Source: JAAYVZ01 sp035384965 | GTDB lineage: Bacteria; Acidobacteriota; Thermoanaerobaculia; Thermoanaerobaculales; Thermoanaerobaculaceae | Length of the DNA stretch: 64,000 nt | Direction of reading: 5' to 3' | Assembly (NCBI GenBank): GCA_035384965.1 | Contig: DAOOJE010000001.1 | Coordinates: 124,001 to 188,000 of the forward strand | Shown here: positions 8,375 through 17,191 of the stretch, in pieces | Position numbering within the stretch: position 1 is the stretch's first letter | How the letters are laid out: each line of letters starts with the position of its first letter | Made by a program: the position numbers and the translations under genes | The notes under the pieces: generated by a model | Databases searched by the model: none | What the model was told of the DNA's origin: nothing | What the model saw: the letters and a program-made list of their open reading frames with translations, nothing else

Positions 8375-9096
8375 GGGTGCTGGAGGTCGTCGTGACCATG
8401 GCGATGGCTGGAGGCTGGCTCTGGGGATGCGGAGGCCAGGGCCGGGCCCAGGACGACGCCGAGGCGGCGCGCCAGCGCGCGGCCATGGTCACCCAGCAGA
8501 TCGCGGCGCGCGGCGTGCGCTCCGAGACCGTGCTCGCTGCGATGCGGGCCGTGCCGCGGCACCTGTTCGTCCCGGTCGAGCTGCGCGCTGAGGCGTACGC
8601 CGACCATCCACTGCCGATCGGCGAGGGGCAGACTATTTCCCAGCCGTACATCGTGGGCCTCATGTCGGAGCTGCTCGAGGTCGGGCCCGGCGACAGGGTG
8701 CTCGAAATCGGCACCGGCTCCGGCTATCAGGCAGCGGTGCTGGCCGCGATGGGCTGCGAGGTGTACACGATCGAGATTCGCCCCTCGCTGGCGGCCATGG
8801 CCGAGGCGCGCCTGAAGGAACTCGGCTACGCCAACGTCCACGTGCGGGCTGGCGACGGGTACGCCGGCTGGCCCGAGGCCGGGCCATTCCGGGGCATCAT
8901 CGTGACGGCCGCGCCGGAGCGCATCCCGGAACCGCTCTTGCAGCAGCTCGCCGTGGGCGGCAAGCTCGTCATCCCGGTCGGTGCCTATTATCAGCAGCTC
9001 AAGGTCGTGACCCGCGAGGTTCACGGCTACTCCGAAAAGGACGTCCTGCCGGTTCGCTTCGTGCCAATGACCGGCAAGATCGAGCGCCAGCCTTAG
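8371..9096 (+). CDS. pcm: exported protein-L-isoaspartate O-methyltransferase
   Basis: A 241-residue protein-L-isoaspartate carboxyl methyltransferase, which uses S-adenosylmethionine to start repair of isoaspartyl damage in proteins. Family motifs: MRAVPRHLFVP, GEGQTISQPYIVGLM, the SAM-binding VLEIGTGSGYQAAVL around residues 110-125 and VTAAPERIPEPLLQQL. It starts at TTG 8371 inside the preceding stop codon (TTGA), behind a GGGAGG. The N-terminus is a hydrophobic leader ending LWGCGGQG, which looks like a signal or lipoprotein signal, so this copy appears to be exported. That is unusual because SAM is cytosolic. Confidence 0.9.
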   Translation: MRVLEVVVTMAMAGGWLWGCGGQGRAQDDAEAARQRAAMVTQQIAARGVRSETVLAAMRAVPRHLFVPVELRAEAYADHPLPIGEGQTISQPYIVGLMSELLEVGPGDRVLEIGTGSGYQAAVLAAMGCEVYTIEIRPSLAAMAEARLKELGYANVHVRAGDGYAGWPEAGPFRGIIVTAAPERIPEPLLQQLAVGGKLVIPVGAYYQQLKVVTREVHGYSEKDVLPVRFVPMTGKIERQP

Positions 9097-9130
9097 TCCC
9101 ACCCAATCGGCCGGCGGAGAACGGGCGCGG

Positions 9131-9340
9131 TCAGTCGCCGCGCAGGCACACGAGCGTCGTGCGGCCTTCTTGCAAAAGCTCGACCTTGCCCTCGCGGGCC
9201 AGCCAGCCGATCGCCATCATCACCAGCGCTCGCGGCGCCTCGAGGCCGGCCTCCACCGCCGTGAGGCTGCACCGGCCGTGCTCGTCCAGGTAGTGCCAGA
9301 CCTTGCCTGCCAGCTCGCCCACCTCGTTGACGATCGGCAT
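9131..9340 (-). CDS. small winged-helix protein (DUF2582-like)
   Basis: A 69-residue protein starting at ATG 9340 behind a strong GGGAGG. It folds as a single winged helix: VGELAGKVWHYLDEHG, a recognition-type helix VMMAIGWLAREGKV, and a short wing. Proteins of this size and pattern (DUF2582) are presumed DNA-binding or protein-binding regulators without a known target. The gene is divergent from arfB and convergent with pcm. Confidence 0.75.
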   Translation of the reverse strand: MPIVNEVGELAGKVWHYLDEHGRCSLTAVEAGLEAPRALVMMAIGWLAREGKVELLQEGRTTLVCLRGD

Positions 9341-9428
9341 CTCGACGTCCTCCCAGTAAATGACAGTATGGGCTATGCTCGCCCGTGGGGCAACCTTCGC
9401 GCCTGCCTGGGGTTGCCGGGAGAGTGCG

Positions 9429-9851
9429 GTGCTCGAGATCCTGCCCGGTGTGGCGATCGATGACGACGACCTGCGTTTCGAGGTGTCCCGCAGCAGCGGG
9501 CCCGGCGGCCAGAACGTCAACAAGGTCGAGACCCGCGTGGCGGTCCTGCTCGACCTCGAGCACGCGGGCGGGCTGTCGGACGAGCAGCGGAAGCTCGTGC
9601 GCGAGCGACTCCGCACGCGCGTCAGCCGCGCCGGCGTCCTGCGGGTCGTCTGCCAGAAGCACCGCACGCAGGGCGCCAACCGGGAGGCCGCCGTGGAGCG
9701 CTTGCTGGAGCTGCTCCGGGCCGCCCTGGCACCCGAGGCGCCTCGCCACCCGACTCGCCCCACGGCCGCGGCGCTCACCCGGCGCCGGCGCGACAAGGAG
9801 CTGCACAGCCGCCGCAAGGCGGAGCGTCGTGCTCGACCCGAGGCGGAGTGA
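9429..9851 (+). CDS. arfB: peptidyl-tRNA hydrolase ArfB (ribosome rescue factor)
   Basis: A 140-residue class I release-factor-like protein that hydrolyses peptidyl-tRNA on ribosomes stalled on non-stop mRNA. The catalytic GGQ is at residues 26-28 in SSGPGGQNVNKVET, and there is the expected basic C-terminal tail (TRRRRDKELHSRRKAERRAR) that enters the empty mRNA channel. GTG 9429 has GGGAG at 9418-9422 and gives the usual ArfB length. A longer in-frame start at 9360 would add 23 unconserved residues and has no good ribosome site. Confidence 0.93.
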   Translation: MLEILPGVAIDDDDLRFEVSRSSGPGGQNVNKVETRVAVLLDLEHAGGLSDEQRKLVRERLRTRVSRAGVLRVVCQKHRTQGANREAAVERLLELLRAALAPEAPRHPTRPTAAALTRRRRDKELHSRRKAERRARPEAE

Positions 9852-9975
9852 CCGAGCTGCTGCTCTTCGGCGACAGGCTGTCCTCTCCCGATACCACCCC
9901 TGGCGTGCCGGGCGCCGGCGGAGGGCGCCCCGGCGTGGCTCTTCGGTCTGCCGACCGTTCGTGGGGTAGGCGCTT

Positions 9976-9990
9976 GCGAGGGCGCCTCGC
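9976..9990 (-). terminator. small hairpin just after clpB
   Basis: Six-base inverted arms GCGAGG (9976-9981) and CCTCGC (9985-9990) with a 3-base loop lie four bases beyond the clpB stop. The gap between convergent arfB and clpB holds no gene. There is no T-run, so termination here is only a possibility. Confidence 0.3.
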
Positions 9991-9993
9991 TCC

Positions 9994-12591
9994 CTACTCG
10001 CGGGCCTGCGGGATGAGGTGGAGAGTGCCGCCCTCGACGTCCAGGCGCACCACCGAGTCGTCGGCCACCTTCCCCTCCAGCACCAGCACCGCCAGCGGGT
10101 CCTGCACGAGGCGCTGGATCGTGCGCTTGAGCGGGCGGGCGCCGAAATCGGGGTCGAACCCCTCGCGCGCCAGCAGCTCTTGCGCCTCGGGCGTCGCCTC
10201 GAGCCGGATGCCGCGGCTTGCCAGCACTGCGTTGAGCCTGTCGAGCTGGATGCCGACGATGGCTCGCATGTGCTCGAGTTCGAGACGGTGGAAGACCAGC
10301 GTCTCGTCGACGCGGTTGAGGAACTCGGGGCGGAAGTGGTTGCGCAGCTCGCGCTGCACCAGCTCGAGCATGCGCGCCCGCTCGCTTTCTCCCATGTTCT
10401 GGATGAGCTGCGAGGCGATGTTGGAGGTCATGATCACGACCGCGTTGCGGAAGTCGACGGTGCGGCCCTTGCCGTCGGTGAGCCTGCCGTCGTCGAGGAT
10501 TTGCAGCAACACGTTGAAGACGTCCGGGTGCGCCTTTTCCACCTCGTCGAGAAGCACCACCGAGTACGGTCGCCGGCGCACCGCTTCGGTGAGCTGGCCG
10601 CCCTCGTCGTGCCCGATGTACCCCGGGGGGGCGCCGATCATGCGCGAGACGGCGTGCTTTTCCATGTACTCCGACATGTCGAGCCGCACCATGGCGTGCT
10701 CGTCGTCGAAGAGAAACTCGGCGAGCGCGCGAGCGAGCTCGGTCTTGCCGACACCGGTGGGGCCGAGGAACAGGAACGACCCGACGGGGCGGTTGGGGTC
10801 CTTGAGGCCGGCGCGCGCCCGGCGCACGGCGGTCGCCACCGCAGCCACCGCGTCGTCCTGCCCCACGACCCGGGCGCGCAGGCGCTCCTCCATGCGCAGG
10901 AGCTTGACCTTCTCGCCCTCGAGCAGCTTCGAGACCGGAATCCCGGTCCAGCGCCCCACGGTCTCGGCGATTGCCTCCTCGGTGACCTCCTCGGCCAGGA
11001 ACGTGCCGTGCTCGGCCTGGTGGGACTTAAGCGCCGCGGTTGCCTCCTCGAGCGCCCGATCGAGGCGCACCAGCTCCCCGTAGCGCAGCTGAGCCGCCCG
11101 CTCGAGGTCGCCCTCGCGCTGCGCTCGCTCGGCCGCCTCGCGAGTGCGTTCGATGTCCTCCTTCGCGACGCGGATGCGCGCGATGAGCTGCTTTTCGGTC
11201 TGCCATGAGGCCTTGGCCGTCGCGATGCGCTCCTTGAGGTTGGCGAGCTCCTCGTCGAGTTCGGCCAGCCGCTGGCGGCTCGCCGGGTCGTCTTCCTTGG
11301 CGAGGGCGCGCCTTTCGATCTCGAGGCGCAGCGCCGTGCGTTCCTGGGAGTCGAGCTCGGCTGGCAGCGAGTCGATCTCGATGCGCAAGCGCGAGGCGGC
11401 CTCGTCGACGAGATCGATCGCCTTGTCGGGCAGGAACCGGTCGGTGATGTAGCGGGCGGCGAGCGTTGCGGCGGCGACGATGGCCGCGTCGGTGATGCGC
11501 ACCCCGTGATGCACCTCGTAGCGTTCCTTGAGGCCGCGCAGGATCGCGATCGTCTCCTCGACCGACGGCTCGCCCACCATGACCGGCTGGAAGCGTCGCT
11601 CGAGTGCCGCGTCCTTCTCGATGTGCTTGCGGTACTCGGACAGCGTGGTGGCTCCGACGCAGCGCAGCTCGCCGCGCGCCAGCGCTGGTTTGAGCAGGTT
11701 GGCCGCGTCCATGGCGCCCTCAGCGGCGCCGGCCCCGACGAGCGTGTGCAGCTCGTCGATGAACAGCACCACCTCGCCCTCCGAGTCGACGACTTCCTTG
11801 ATGACCGCCTTGAGGCGGTCCTCGAACTCGCCTCGATACTTGGTCCCGGCGATGAGCGCGCCCATGTCGAGCGCCACGATGCGTCGGCGGCGCAGCAGCT
11901 CCGGCACGTCGCCGGTGGCGATGCGCTGGGCCAACCCCTCGACCACCGCCGTCTTGCCCACACCGGGCTCGCCGATGAGCACCGGGTTGTTCTTCGTGCG
12001 CCGGGTCAGCACCTGCATGACGCGGCGAATCTCGTCGTCTCGCCCGATGACGGGGTCGAGCTTGGAGGCGCGCGCCAGCTCGGTGAGGTCGCGGCCGTAC
12101 TTCTTGAGGGCCTCAAGCTTGCCCTCGGGGTTTTCGTCGGTGACGCGGTGCGAGCCGCGCAGCTCCTGGATGGCGCGCAGCAGCGTGTCCCGGGTGATCC
12201 CGAAGCGGGCCAGGATTTGCGCCGCGCTGCTGCCGGGCACCGTCACGATCGCCAGCAGCAGGTGCTCGACCGAGATGTAGTCGTCCTGGAACTGCGGCGC
12301 CAGCTTGGCGGCGGCCTCCAACACCTGGCGCAGGTCGCGCGACGGCACCGGCTGCGACCCGCCCTGCGCGCGCGGCAGCCGCTCCAGATCGCCGCGCACC
12401 TCCTCGGCCACCCGGCCGAGTGGCGCCCCGACCTTGGCGAGCAGCTTCGGCGCGAGCCCCTCCTCCTGCTCGAGCAAGGCGTACAAGAGGTGGGATGGCA
12501 AGACCTCGGGGTTACCGCGTGCCGCCGCCCCCTGCACGGCCGACTGCAGCGCCTCCGAAGCTTTGACGGTGTAGCTGGTGTTCGAGGCCAT
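9994..12591 (-). CDS. clpB: ATP-dependent disaggregase ClpB
   Basis: An 865-residue ClpB, the Hsp100 disaggregase that works with DnaK. In order: the repeat N domain (YTVKASEALQSAVQ), first AAA+ domain with GEPGVGKT and VLFIDELHTLVGAG, the long coiled-coil middle domain (around residues 400-520, absent from ClpA), second AAA+ domain with GPTGVGKT, the VLLDEVEKAHPDVFN Walker B, and a C-terminal FDPDFGARPLKR. Length and motifs are normal. The start is ATG 12591 with GGGAG six or seven bases upstream, preferred over an upstream in-frame start. The gene is monocistronic and divergent from rplS, with a good sigma70 promoter and a palindrome upstream. No CIRCE or HAIR element was found. Confidence 0.97.
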   Translation of the reverse strand: MASNTSYTVKASEALQSAVQGAAARGNPEVLPSHLLYALLEQEEGLAPKLLAKVGAPLGRVAEEVRGDLERLPRAQGGSQPVPSRDLRQVLEAAAKLAPQFQDDYISVEHLLLAIVTVPGSSAAQILARFGITRDTLLRAIQELRGSHRVTDENPEGKLEALKKYGRDLTELARASKLDPVIGRDDEIRRVMQVLTRRTKNNPVLIGEPGVGKTAVVEGLAQRIATGDVPELLRRRRIVALDMGALIAGTKYRGEFEDRLKAVIKEVVDSEGEVVLFIDELHTLVGAGAAEGAMDAANLLKPALARGELRCVGATTLSEYRKHIEKDAALERRFQPVMVGEPSVEETIAILRGLKERYEVHHGVRITDAAIVAAATLAARYITDRFLPDKAIDLVDEAASRLRIEIDSLPAELDSQERTALRLEIERRALAKEDDPASRQRLAELDEELANLKERIATAKASWQTEKQLIARIRVAKEDIERTREAAERAQREGDLERAAQLRYGELVRLDRALEEATAALKSHQAEHGTFLAEEVTEEAIAETVGRWTGIPVSKLLEGEKVKLLRMEERLRARVVGQDDAVAAVATAVRRARAGLKDPNRPVGSFLFLGPTGVGKTELARALAEFLFDDEHAMVRLDMSEYMEKHAVSRMIGAPPGYIGHDEGGQLTEAVRRRPYSVVLLDEVEKAHPDVFNVLLQILDDGRLTDGKGRTVDFRNAVVIMTSNIASQLIQNMGESERARMLELVQRELRNHFRPEFLNRVDETLVFHRLELEHMRAIVGIQLDRLNAVLASRGIRLEATPEAQELLAREGFDPDFGARPLKRTIQRLVQDPLAVLVLEGKVADDSVVRLDVEGGTLHLIPQARE

Positions 12592-12629
12592 GTGTGTCTC
12601 CCTGCCGGTCGTGTCGTGCCGGCACACAC

Positions 12630-12658
12630 AACATAGGATCTGCGTTTGTTTTTGTCAA
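12630..12658 (-). promoter_or_regulatory. clpB promoter (sigma70 type)
   Basis: On the minus strand, TTGACA (12658-12653), a 17-base spacer, then TATGTT (12635-12630). Transcription would begin near 12623, about 30 bases before the clpB ATG. A 12-base-arm palindrome sits some 24 bases upstream of the -35. Confidence 0.75.
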
Positions 12659-12681
12659 GTTGTGAGAAACTAGTTGCAATC

Positions 12682-12710
12682 TAAATATGCGTCGAATTGA
12701 CGCATATTTA
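12682..12710. repeat. AT-rich perfect palindrome between clpB and rplS
   Basis: Arms TAAATATGCGTC (12682-12693) and GACGCATATTTA (12699-12710) are perfect inverse complements separated by GAATT. The element is strongly AT-rich in a GC-rich region and lies between two divergent genes, so it is probably an operator or activator site. It does not match CIRCE (TTAGCACTC arms) or HAIR. Confidence 0.65.
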
Positions 12711-12781
12711 CCTATCCACGTGCGGCACCGCCACCACGCGCACCACCGCGGTCCCGACCCAGGTCGCGAGCGGTCGACCCC

Positions 12782-12810
12782 TTTTCGGCTCTCCCGCGGG
12801 TGTGTATAAT
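12782..12810 (+). promoter_or_regulatory. probable rplS promoter
   Basis: A consensus -10 TATAAT at 12805-12810 is preceded at the right distance only by a weak -35 (TTTTCG, 12782-12787). Transcription would start near 12817, about 45 bases before the rplS ATG. Confidence 0.5.
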
Positions 12811-12861
12811 CGCCGGTCCGCGCCCTCGCCCCGAGATGCGCGGTTGAGGCTGGAGGTTGTC

Positions 12862-13209
12862 ATGGACATGCGCGAGCTCGAGAAGGACTACCTTCGCACC
12901 GACATCCCGACCTTCGGGCCGGGCGACACGGTGCGCGTGCACGTGAAGGTTCGCGAGGGCGAAAAGGAGCGCATTCAGGTGTTCGAGGGCGTGGTGATCG
13001 GCCGCCGCGGCGGCGGCCTGCGGGAGAGCTTCACGGTCCGCAAGATTTCCTACTCCATCGGCGTCGAGAGAGTGTTCCCCCTCCACTCGCCCGGCATCGA
13101 CCGCATCGAGGTCGTCCGCCGCGGCCGTGTCAGGCGCGCCAAGCTGTACTACCTGCGCGCCCTCAAGGGCAAGGCGGCCCGCATCGAGGAGGAGTTCCAG
13201 AAGAGGTGA
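12862..13209 (+). CDS. rplS: 50S ribosomal protein L19
   Basis: A 115-residue L19 of normal length. Family blocks: DIPTFGPGDTVRVHVKVREG, RIQVFEGVVIGRRGGG, SFTVRKISYSIGVERVFPLHSP and RVRRAKLYYLR. It sits at the 30S-50S interface of the ribosome. The start is ATG 12862 with TGGAGG at 12851-12856. An in-frame upstream start at 12697 would add an unconserved leader. Its GTGA overlap with rnhB implies coupling. The usual upstream partners (rpsP, rimM, trmD) are absent; clpB lies upstream instead, so rplS has its own promoter here. Confidence 0.97.
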   Translation: MDMRELEKDYLRTDIPTFGPGDTVRVHVKVREGEKERIQVFEGVVIGRRGGGLRESFTVRKISYSIGVERVFPLHSPGIDRIEVVRRGRVRRAKLYYLRALKGKAARIEEEFQKR

Positions 13210-13835
13210 GGCCGGCGCCGCCGGATGGCTCCCTCGACCAGCAGCTCCATCGCAGGTACGGCCACGTCGCCGGCGTCGACGAGGCGGGCCGCGGCGCTCT
13301 CGCGGGCCCCGTCACGGTGGCGGCCGTCATCCTCGATCCGGCGCATCCCATCGCCGGCCTCGACGACTCGAAGCGACTGGCCCCTCGCCGGCGCGAGCGG
13401 CTCGCTGTCGCCATACGGCGCCACGCCCTGGCCTGGGCCGTGGCCCATCGCAGCCCGCCCGAGATCGACGCGCTTAACGTCCTGGAGGCCACCCGCAGCG
13501 CCATGAGGCAGTCGGTGTGCGCGCTCGGTGTCGCGCCGGGCATCGTGGTGAGCGATGCAGTCAGCCTTTCCGGTCTGCCTTTCCCCTGGCTCGCCGAGCC
13601 GCGCGCCGACGCCAGGTACTGGAGCGTCGCCGCTGCATCGATCCTCGCCAAGGTGTCCCGTGACCATCTCATGTGGCGGCTGGCGGAACGCTTCCCGGTC
13701 TACGGCTGGGACCACAACGCCGGGTACCCCTCGCCCTGCCACCTCGAGGCGCTCGCCAGGGAAGGGCCGTGCTGCCTGCACCGGCGCACCTTTGCGCCGG
13801 TCCGTGTGCTAGCATTACCCAGGGAAGCCGTGTGA
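13206..13835 (+). CDS. rnhB: ribonuclease HII
   Basis: A 209-residue RNase HII, which cleaves RNA in RNA-DNA hybrids and removes misincorporated ribonucleotides. The signature GVDEAGRGALAGPV supplies the first Asp-Glu pair, LDDSKRL follows, VVSDAV supplies the third acidic residue and SVAAASILAKVSRD the fourth. The last part (GWDHNAGYPSPCH, RRTFAPV) is typical. GTG 13206 overlaps the rplS stop, and its own stop overlaps the ATG of the TPR gene (TGATG), so the three genes form a tight operon. Confidence 0.95.
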   Translation: MRPAPPDGSLDQQLHRRYGHVAGVDEAGRGALAGPVTVAAVILDPAHPIAGLDDSKRLAPRRRERLAVAIRRHALAWAVAHRSPPEIDALNVLEATRSAMRQSVCALGVAPGIVVSDAVSLSGLPFPWLAEPRADARYWSVAAASILAKVSRDHLMWRLAERFPVYGWDHNAGYPSPCHLEALAREGPCCLHRRTFAPVRVLALPREAV

Positions 13836-16800
13836 TGGCGACGGTCAAGCGCGAGCAAATCCTGCAGGAGGCCGAGAAGCTCGCGGCCCGTGGCAAGCTG
13901 GACGCCGCGATCAAGGAGTATCGGCGGGCGCTCGAGCAAGCCCCGAACGACACCAACACCCTCAACCGTCTGGGCGACCTCCTGGTGCGGGTCAACCGCA
14001 TCGACGAGGCCATCGACGTCTACCAGCAAATCGCCGAGCACTTCGCGCAGGACGGCTTCTTCCTCAAGGCCATCGCGATCTACAAGAAGGTCAACCGGCT
14101 CGACCCGCAGCGCACCCAGACCTACGAGCGGCTGGCCGACCTCTACTTCAAGCAGGGCCTCGTCGTCGAGGGGCGGCAGCAGCTCACCACCCTCGCCGAC
14201 TGGTTCATGCGCAGCCGCAACCTCGAGCAGGCGGTGCGCGTCACCCGCCGCCTCACCGAGCTCGAGCCGTCCAACTTCCAGGCGCGCGCCAAGCTGGTCG
14301 ACCTCCTCGTCCAGGCCGGCGATGCCCAGGCCGCCACCGCCGAGATCGACGCCCTGGGCCGCTTCCTGCTCGGGCGCAACATGATCGACGAGGCGGTGAA
14401 GCTCTACCACCGCGCCATCGAGCTGGGCCCCGAAAACGGGGACTTCGTGGCGCCCTGCATCGACGCCATGCTCGGCGCGGGCCGCCTGCAACCCGCCCTG
14501 GAGCTCGCCAAGAAAGCCCTCGCCGCGACCAGGAAGGGATACGAGCTGCGGCGGGCCGCGGTGCGGGCCCACGCCGAGGCCGGCGAACTCGAGACGGCAC
14601 GCGCGCTCCTCGACGAGGTCATGCCCGAGATCGGCGAGCGCACCGACGTGGTTCAGCTCTACGGCGACGTCATGCTCCGGGTCGGCGAGTCGGAGGAGGC
14701 CAAGGAACACCTCCTCCCGGCGGTGGACCGCCTGCTCCGGGCCGGCGACGTGGCGCGCGCTGCCACCCTCGTCAAGCGACTGCTCCGCAGCGCGCCGACG
14801 GATGTCGAGGTCCTTGCCCGGGCGAGCCGGGTCTTCGAACGACTCAACGACCACGACATGGTCGTCACGATCGAGCTGGCGCTCGCCGACGCCTACATCC
14901 GCGACGGTCGCAAGGGCGAGGCCGCGGACCTCCACAAGCGGCTGGTCCGCCGGAACCCCACCGATCCCGCCATCATCAAGCGTCTGGGCGAGATGGCCGA
15001 GACCCTCGGGCTGTCGGTGGCGCAGCGGACGGCCGCGGCTCCCTCGCCCGTCAGCACCCCACCCCCTGCCCGCCCGGCCCCGACAGCCGTTCAACCGGCC
15101 GCACCGGTGACGGCCGCCGCCCCGGAGGAGGAGGCGTCGATCGAGTTCATCGACGTCGACATCGCGCCGGAGGCCAGCCTCATGGACACCGGGGCGGCGC
15201 GCGTCGACACCGACGTGTGGGCTGCGCCGGAAGCGCCCGAGGCGGCTGCGGCCGGCCCCGCGGAACCGGCCAGCGTCTCGCCCTCTCCGGCCGACGAAAT
15301 GTTCACGGAGGCGCAAGTCTTCGCCAAGTACGGCCTCGTGGACAAGGCAGTCTCGCACCTCCAGCGGCTGCTCGCGCTCTTCCCCGAGCATGCCGAGGCC
15401 CAGGCGCTGCTGGCATCCCTGGGTGGTTCCCAGCCGCCAGTGCAGGTGCAGGAGCCGGCACCCGCGGCGCCGATCGCGGCTTCCCCGCTCGAGCCCGGTC
15501 CGGTCTCGCCGCCCAACGCCGAGGAGCCGCTCGGGCCCGACACTGGCTTCGAGGCGGTCTGGGAGCCGGTCCCGGTCGAGCCCGAGGTGGCGTTCGAACC
15601 GGTGGACATCCTGTCCGCCGCACCCGCTCCGCCATCCGCTCCGATCGAGATCGTCGAACCCTTGCCGGTCGCGCTCTCCTCGCCCCCTACGAAGGCGGTT
15701 CCGGCCACTTCGCCGGCCCCTCCCGACGCTCCCGTCAGCCTACTGCCCGAGGCGGCGCCGCCGCCGATCGAACCGACACCGGCGGCGTCTCGCCCGCGCA
15801 AGGCGGAGCCTGCCGCCACGCTCTCGCTCGACGACTTGGTGCTGCCGCGGGCCGCGTCTGCTGCCCCCGCCCGCACGCCCAGCGCGCCGCCCGTCAAGCT
15901 GGGGGCGCTCGAAGCCATGCTCGGCCTCTCCCCCGCACCGGCACCTCCCCGTGCTGGCAAGGCCAAACCGGGCCGGGCCGGCGCCGATCTCGAACTCGAC
16001 CTCGGCGCCCTGGGGCTGCCGACGACCCCGTTGCGGCGCAAGCCCGCGCCGGCTCAGGAGCCGCCGATCGACCTCGGCCTTCCGCCGGTCCCGGAAAAGG
16101 CCCCCACCCCGCCTCCTCCGGCAGCGCCCCCCACACCTGTGGAGCCGGCAGCTCCCGAGGAGCTGGCGTTGCCCCGGCTCGAGCCGCCGGCACCGCCGGC
16201 TCCGGCGGAAGCAGCGCTTCCGATCGGGGGGGAGGGCGTTTTCGCCGAGACCCCCGCAGCGGCAGCCGAGCCTCGAGCCGCGGTGCCGCTGCCGATCGAG
16301 GCTCCTCTCCCGCCGGCCGAGGAAGCGGAGGTCCTCGAGGCCCCTATCGACCTGCTCGAGGTGCAAGAAATTCTCGCCGGACCCACCCCCGAGCAGCTCG
16401 GAGAGCTGGATTTCTTCATCCAGCAGGGGCTGCTCGACGAGGCCGCGAAGCTCCTCCTCAAGCTGCGCGAAAGCTTCCCGGACCACCCCGAGGTGCGCTC
16501 GCGCCACGCGCTCCTCAAGGCGCGCGGCTGGGACGAGGAAAAGCCACTGGCGGGTCCCGAGGCGACGGCTTCCGAGCTGTTCTCGGAGGAGGAGCAGTTC
16601 TTCGACCTCGCGGCCGAGCTCGAGAAGGAGCTGGCCGAGGACGAACTCGTCGCCGAGGCCACCGGCGTGGGCAAGGGCGGCGAGGCCTCGATCGAGGAGC
16701 TGTTCCGGGAGTTCCAGCGCGGGGTGGCCGAGCAGATCCAGGAGCAGGACTTCGACACTCACTTCAACCTGGGCCTGGCGTACCGGGAGATGGGCCTGCT

Positions 16801-17110
16801 CGACGAGGCCATCGGCGAGTTCCAGCTCGCCCTCAAGAGTCCGGAGCTGTTCGTGGAGAGCGCGTCCATGATCGGCGCCTGCTACATGGAGAAGGGCCTG
16901 CCCGAGCAGGCGGCGGAGTGGTACGCGCGCGGGCTCACCGCTCCGGGGCTCGGCCCGGAAATCGTCCTCGGCCTGCGCTACGAGCTGGGCCGCGCCCAGG
17001 AAGCGGCCGGCCGCAACGCCGAGGCACTCGGGAACTTCACCGAGGTTTTGGCCGTCAACCCGGGCTTCCGGGACGTGGTGGAGCGCGTCTCCCGCCTCCG
17101 CACCCATTGA
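13835..17110 (+). CDS. large TPR-repeat protein with Pro/Ala-rich linker
   Basis: A 1091-residue protein with no signal peptide. Residues 1 to about 400 are a TPR superhelix (repeats such as LDAAIKEYRRALEQAPND and RIDEAIDVYQQIAEHF). A middle region of several hundred residues, very rich in Pro, Ala and Glu, is probably disordered and holds an isolated TPR pair (EAQVFAKYGLVDKAVSHL). Further TPRs follow near the end (FDTHFNLGLAYREMGLLDEAIGEF). Such proteins act as protein-protein scaffolds. The start ATG 13835 overlaps the rnhB stop by one base. Partners are unknown. Similar tripartite TPR proteins are common in Acidobacteriota and Myxococcota. Confidence 0.88.
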   Translation: MATVKREQILQEAEKLAARGKLDAAIKEYRRALEQAPNDTNTLNRLGDLLVRVNRIDEAIDVYQQIAEHFAQDGFFLKAIAIYKKVNRLDPQRTQTYERLADLYFKQGLVVEGRQQLTTLADWFMRSRNLEQAVRVTRRLTELEPSNFQARAKLVDLLVQAGDAQAATAEIDALGRFLLGRNMIDEAVKLYHRAIELGPENGDFVAPCIDAMLGAGRLQPALELAKKALAATRKGYELRRAAVRAHAEAGELETARALLDEVMPEIGERTDVVQLYGDVMLRVGESEEAKEHLLPAVDRLLRAGDVARAATLVKRLLRSAPTDVEVLARASRVFERLNDHDMVVTIELALADAYIRDGRKGEAADLHKRLVRRNPTDPAIIKRLGEMAETLGLSVAQRTAAAPSPVSTPPPARPAPTAVQPAAPVTAAAPEEEASIEFIDVDIAPEASLMDTGAARVDTDVWAAPEAPEAAAAGPAEPASVSPSPADEMFTEAQVFAKYGLVDKAVSHLQRLLALFPEHAEAQALLASLGGSQPPVQVQEPAPAAPIAASPLEPGPVSPPNAEEPLGPDTGFEAVWEPVPVEPEVAFEPVDILSAAPAPPSAPIEIVEPLPVALSSPPTKAVPATSPAPPDAPVSLLPEAAPPPIEPTPAASRPRKAEPAATLSLDDLVLPRAASAAPARTPSAPPVKLGALEAMLGLSPAPAPPRAGKAKPGRAGADLELDLGALGLPTTPLRRKPAPAQEPPIDLGLPPVPEKAPTPPPPAAPPTPVEPAAPEELALPRLEPPAPPAPAEAALPIGGEGVFAETPAAAAEPRAAVPLPIEAPLPPAEEAEVLEAPIDLLEVQEILAGPTPEQLGELDFFIQQGLLDEAAKLLLKLRESFPDHPEVRSRHALLKARGWDEEKPLAGPEATASELFSEEEQFFDLAAELEKELAEDELVAEATGVGKGGEASIEELFREFQRGVAEQIQEQDFDTHFNLGLAYREMGLLDEAIGEFQLALKSPELFVESASMIGACYMEKGLPEQAAEWYARGLTAPGLGPEIVLGLRYELGRAQEAAGRNAEALGNFTEVLAVNPGFRDVVERVSRLRTH

Positions 17111-17191
17111 GCCGGAAGGTCTCACCTGGTTCCTGCTGCGAAGGCGAATCGGGCCAGTCCGCAGCGGCCCAGGCCCGCGGCGGCAGGCTGG

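Noticed and set aside
12600..12720. CIRCE or HAIR heat-shock operator upstream of clpB
   Set aside because: Looked for TTAGCACTC-N9-GAGTGCTAA and CTTGAGT-N7-ACTCAAG; neither is present. The palindrome there is different.
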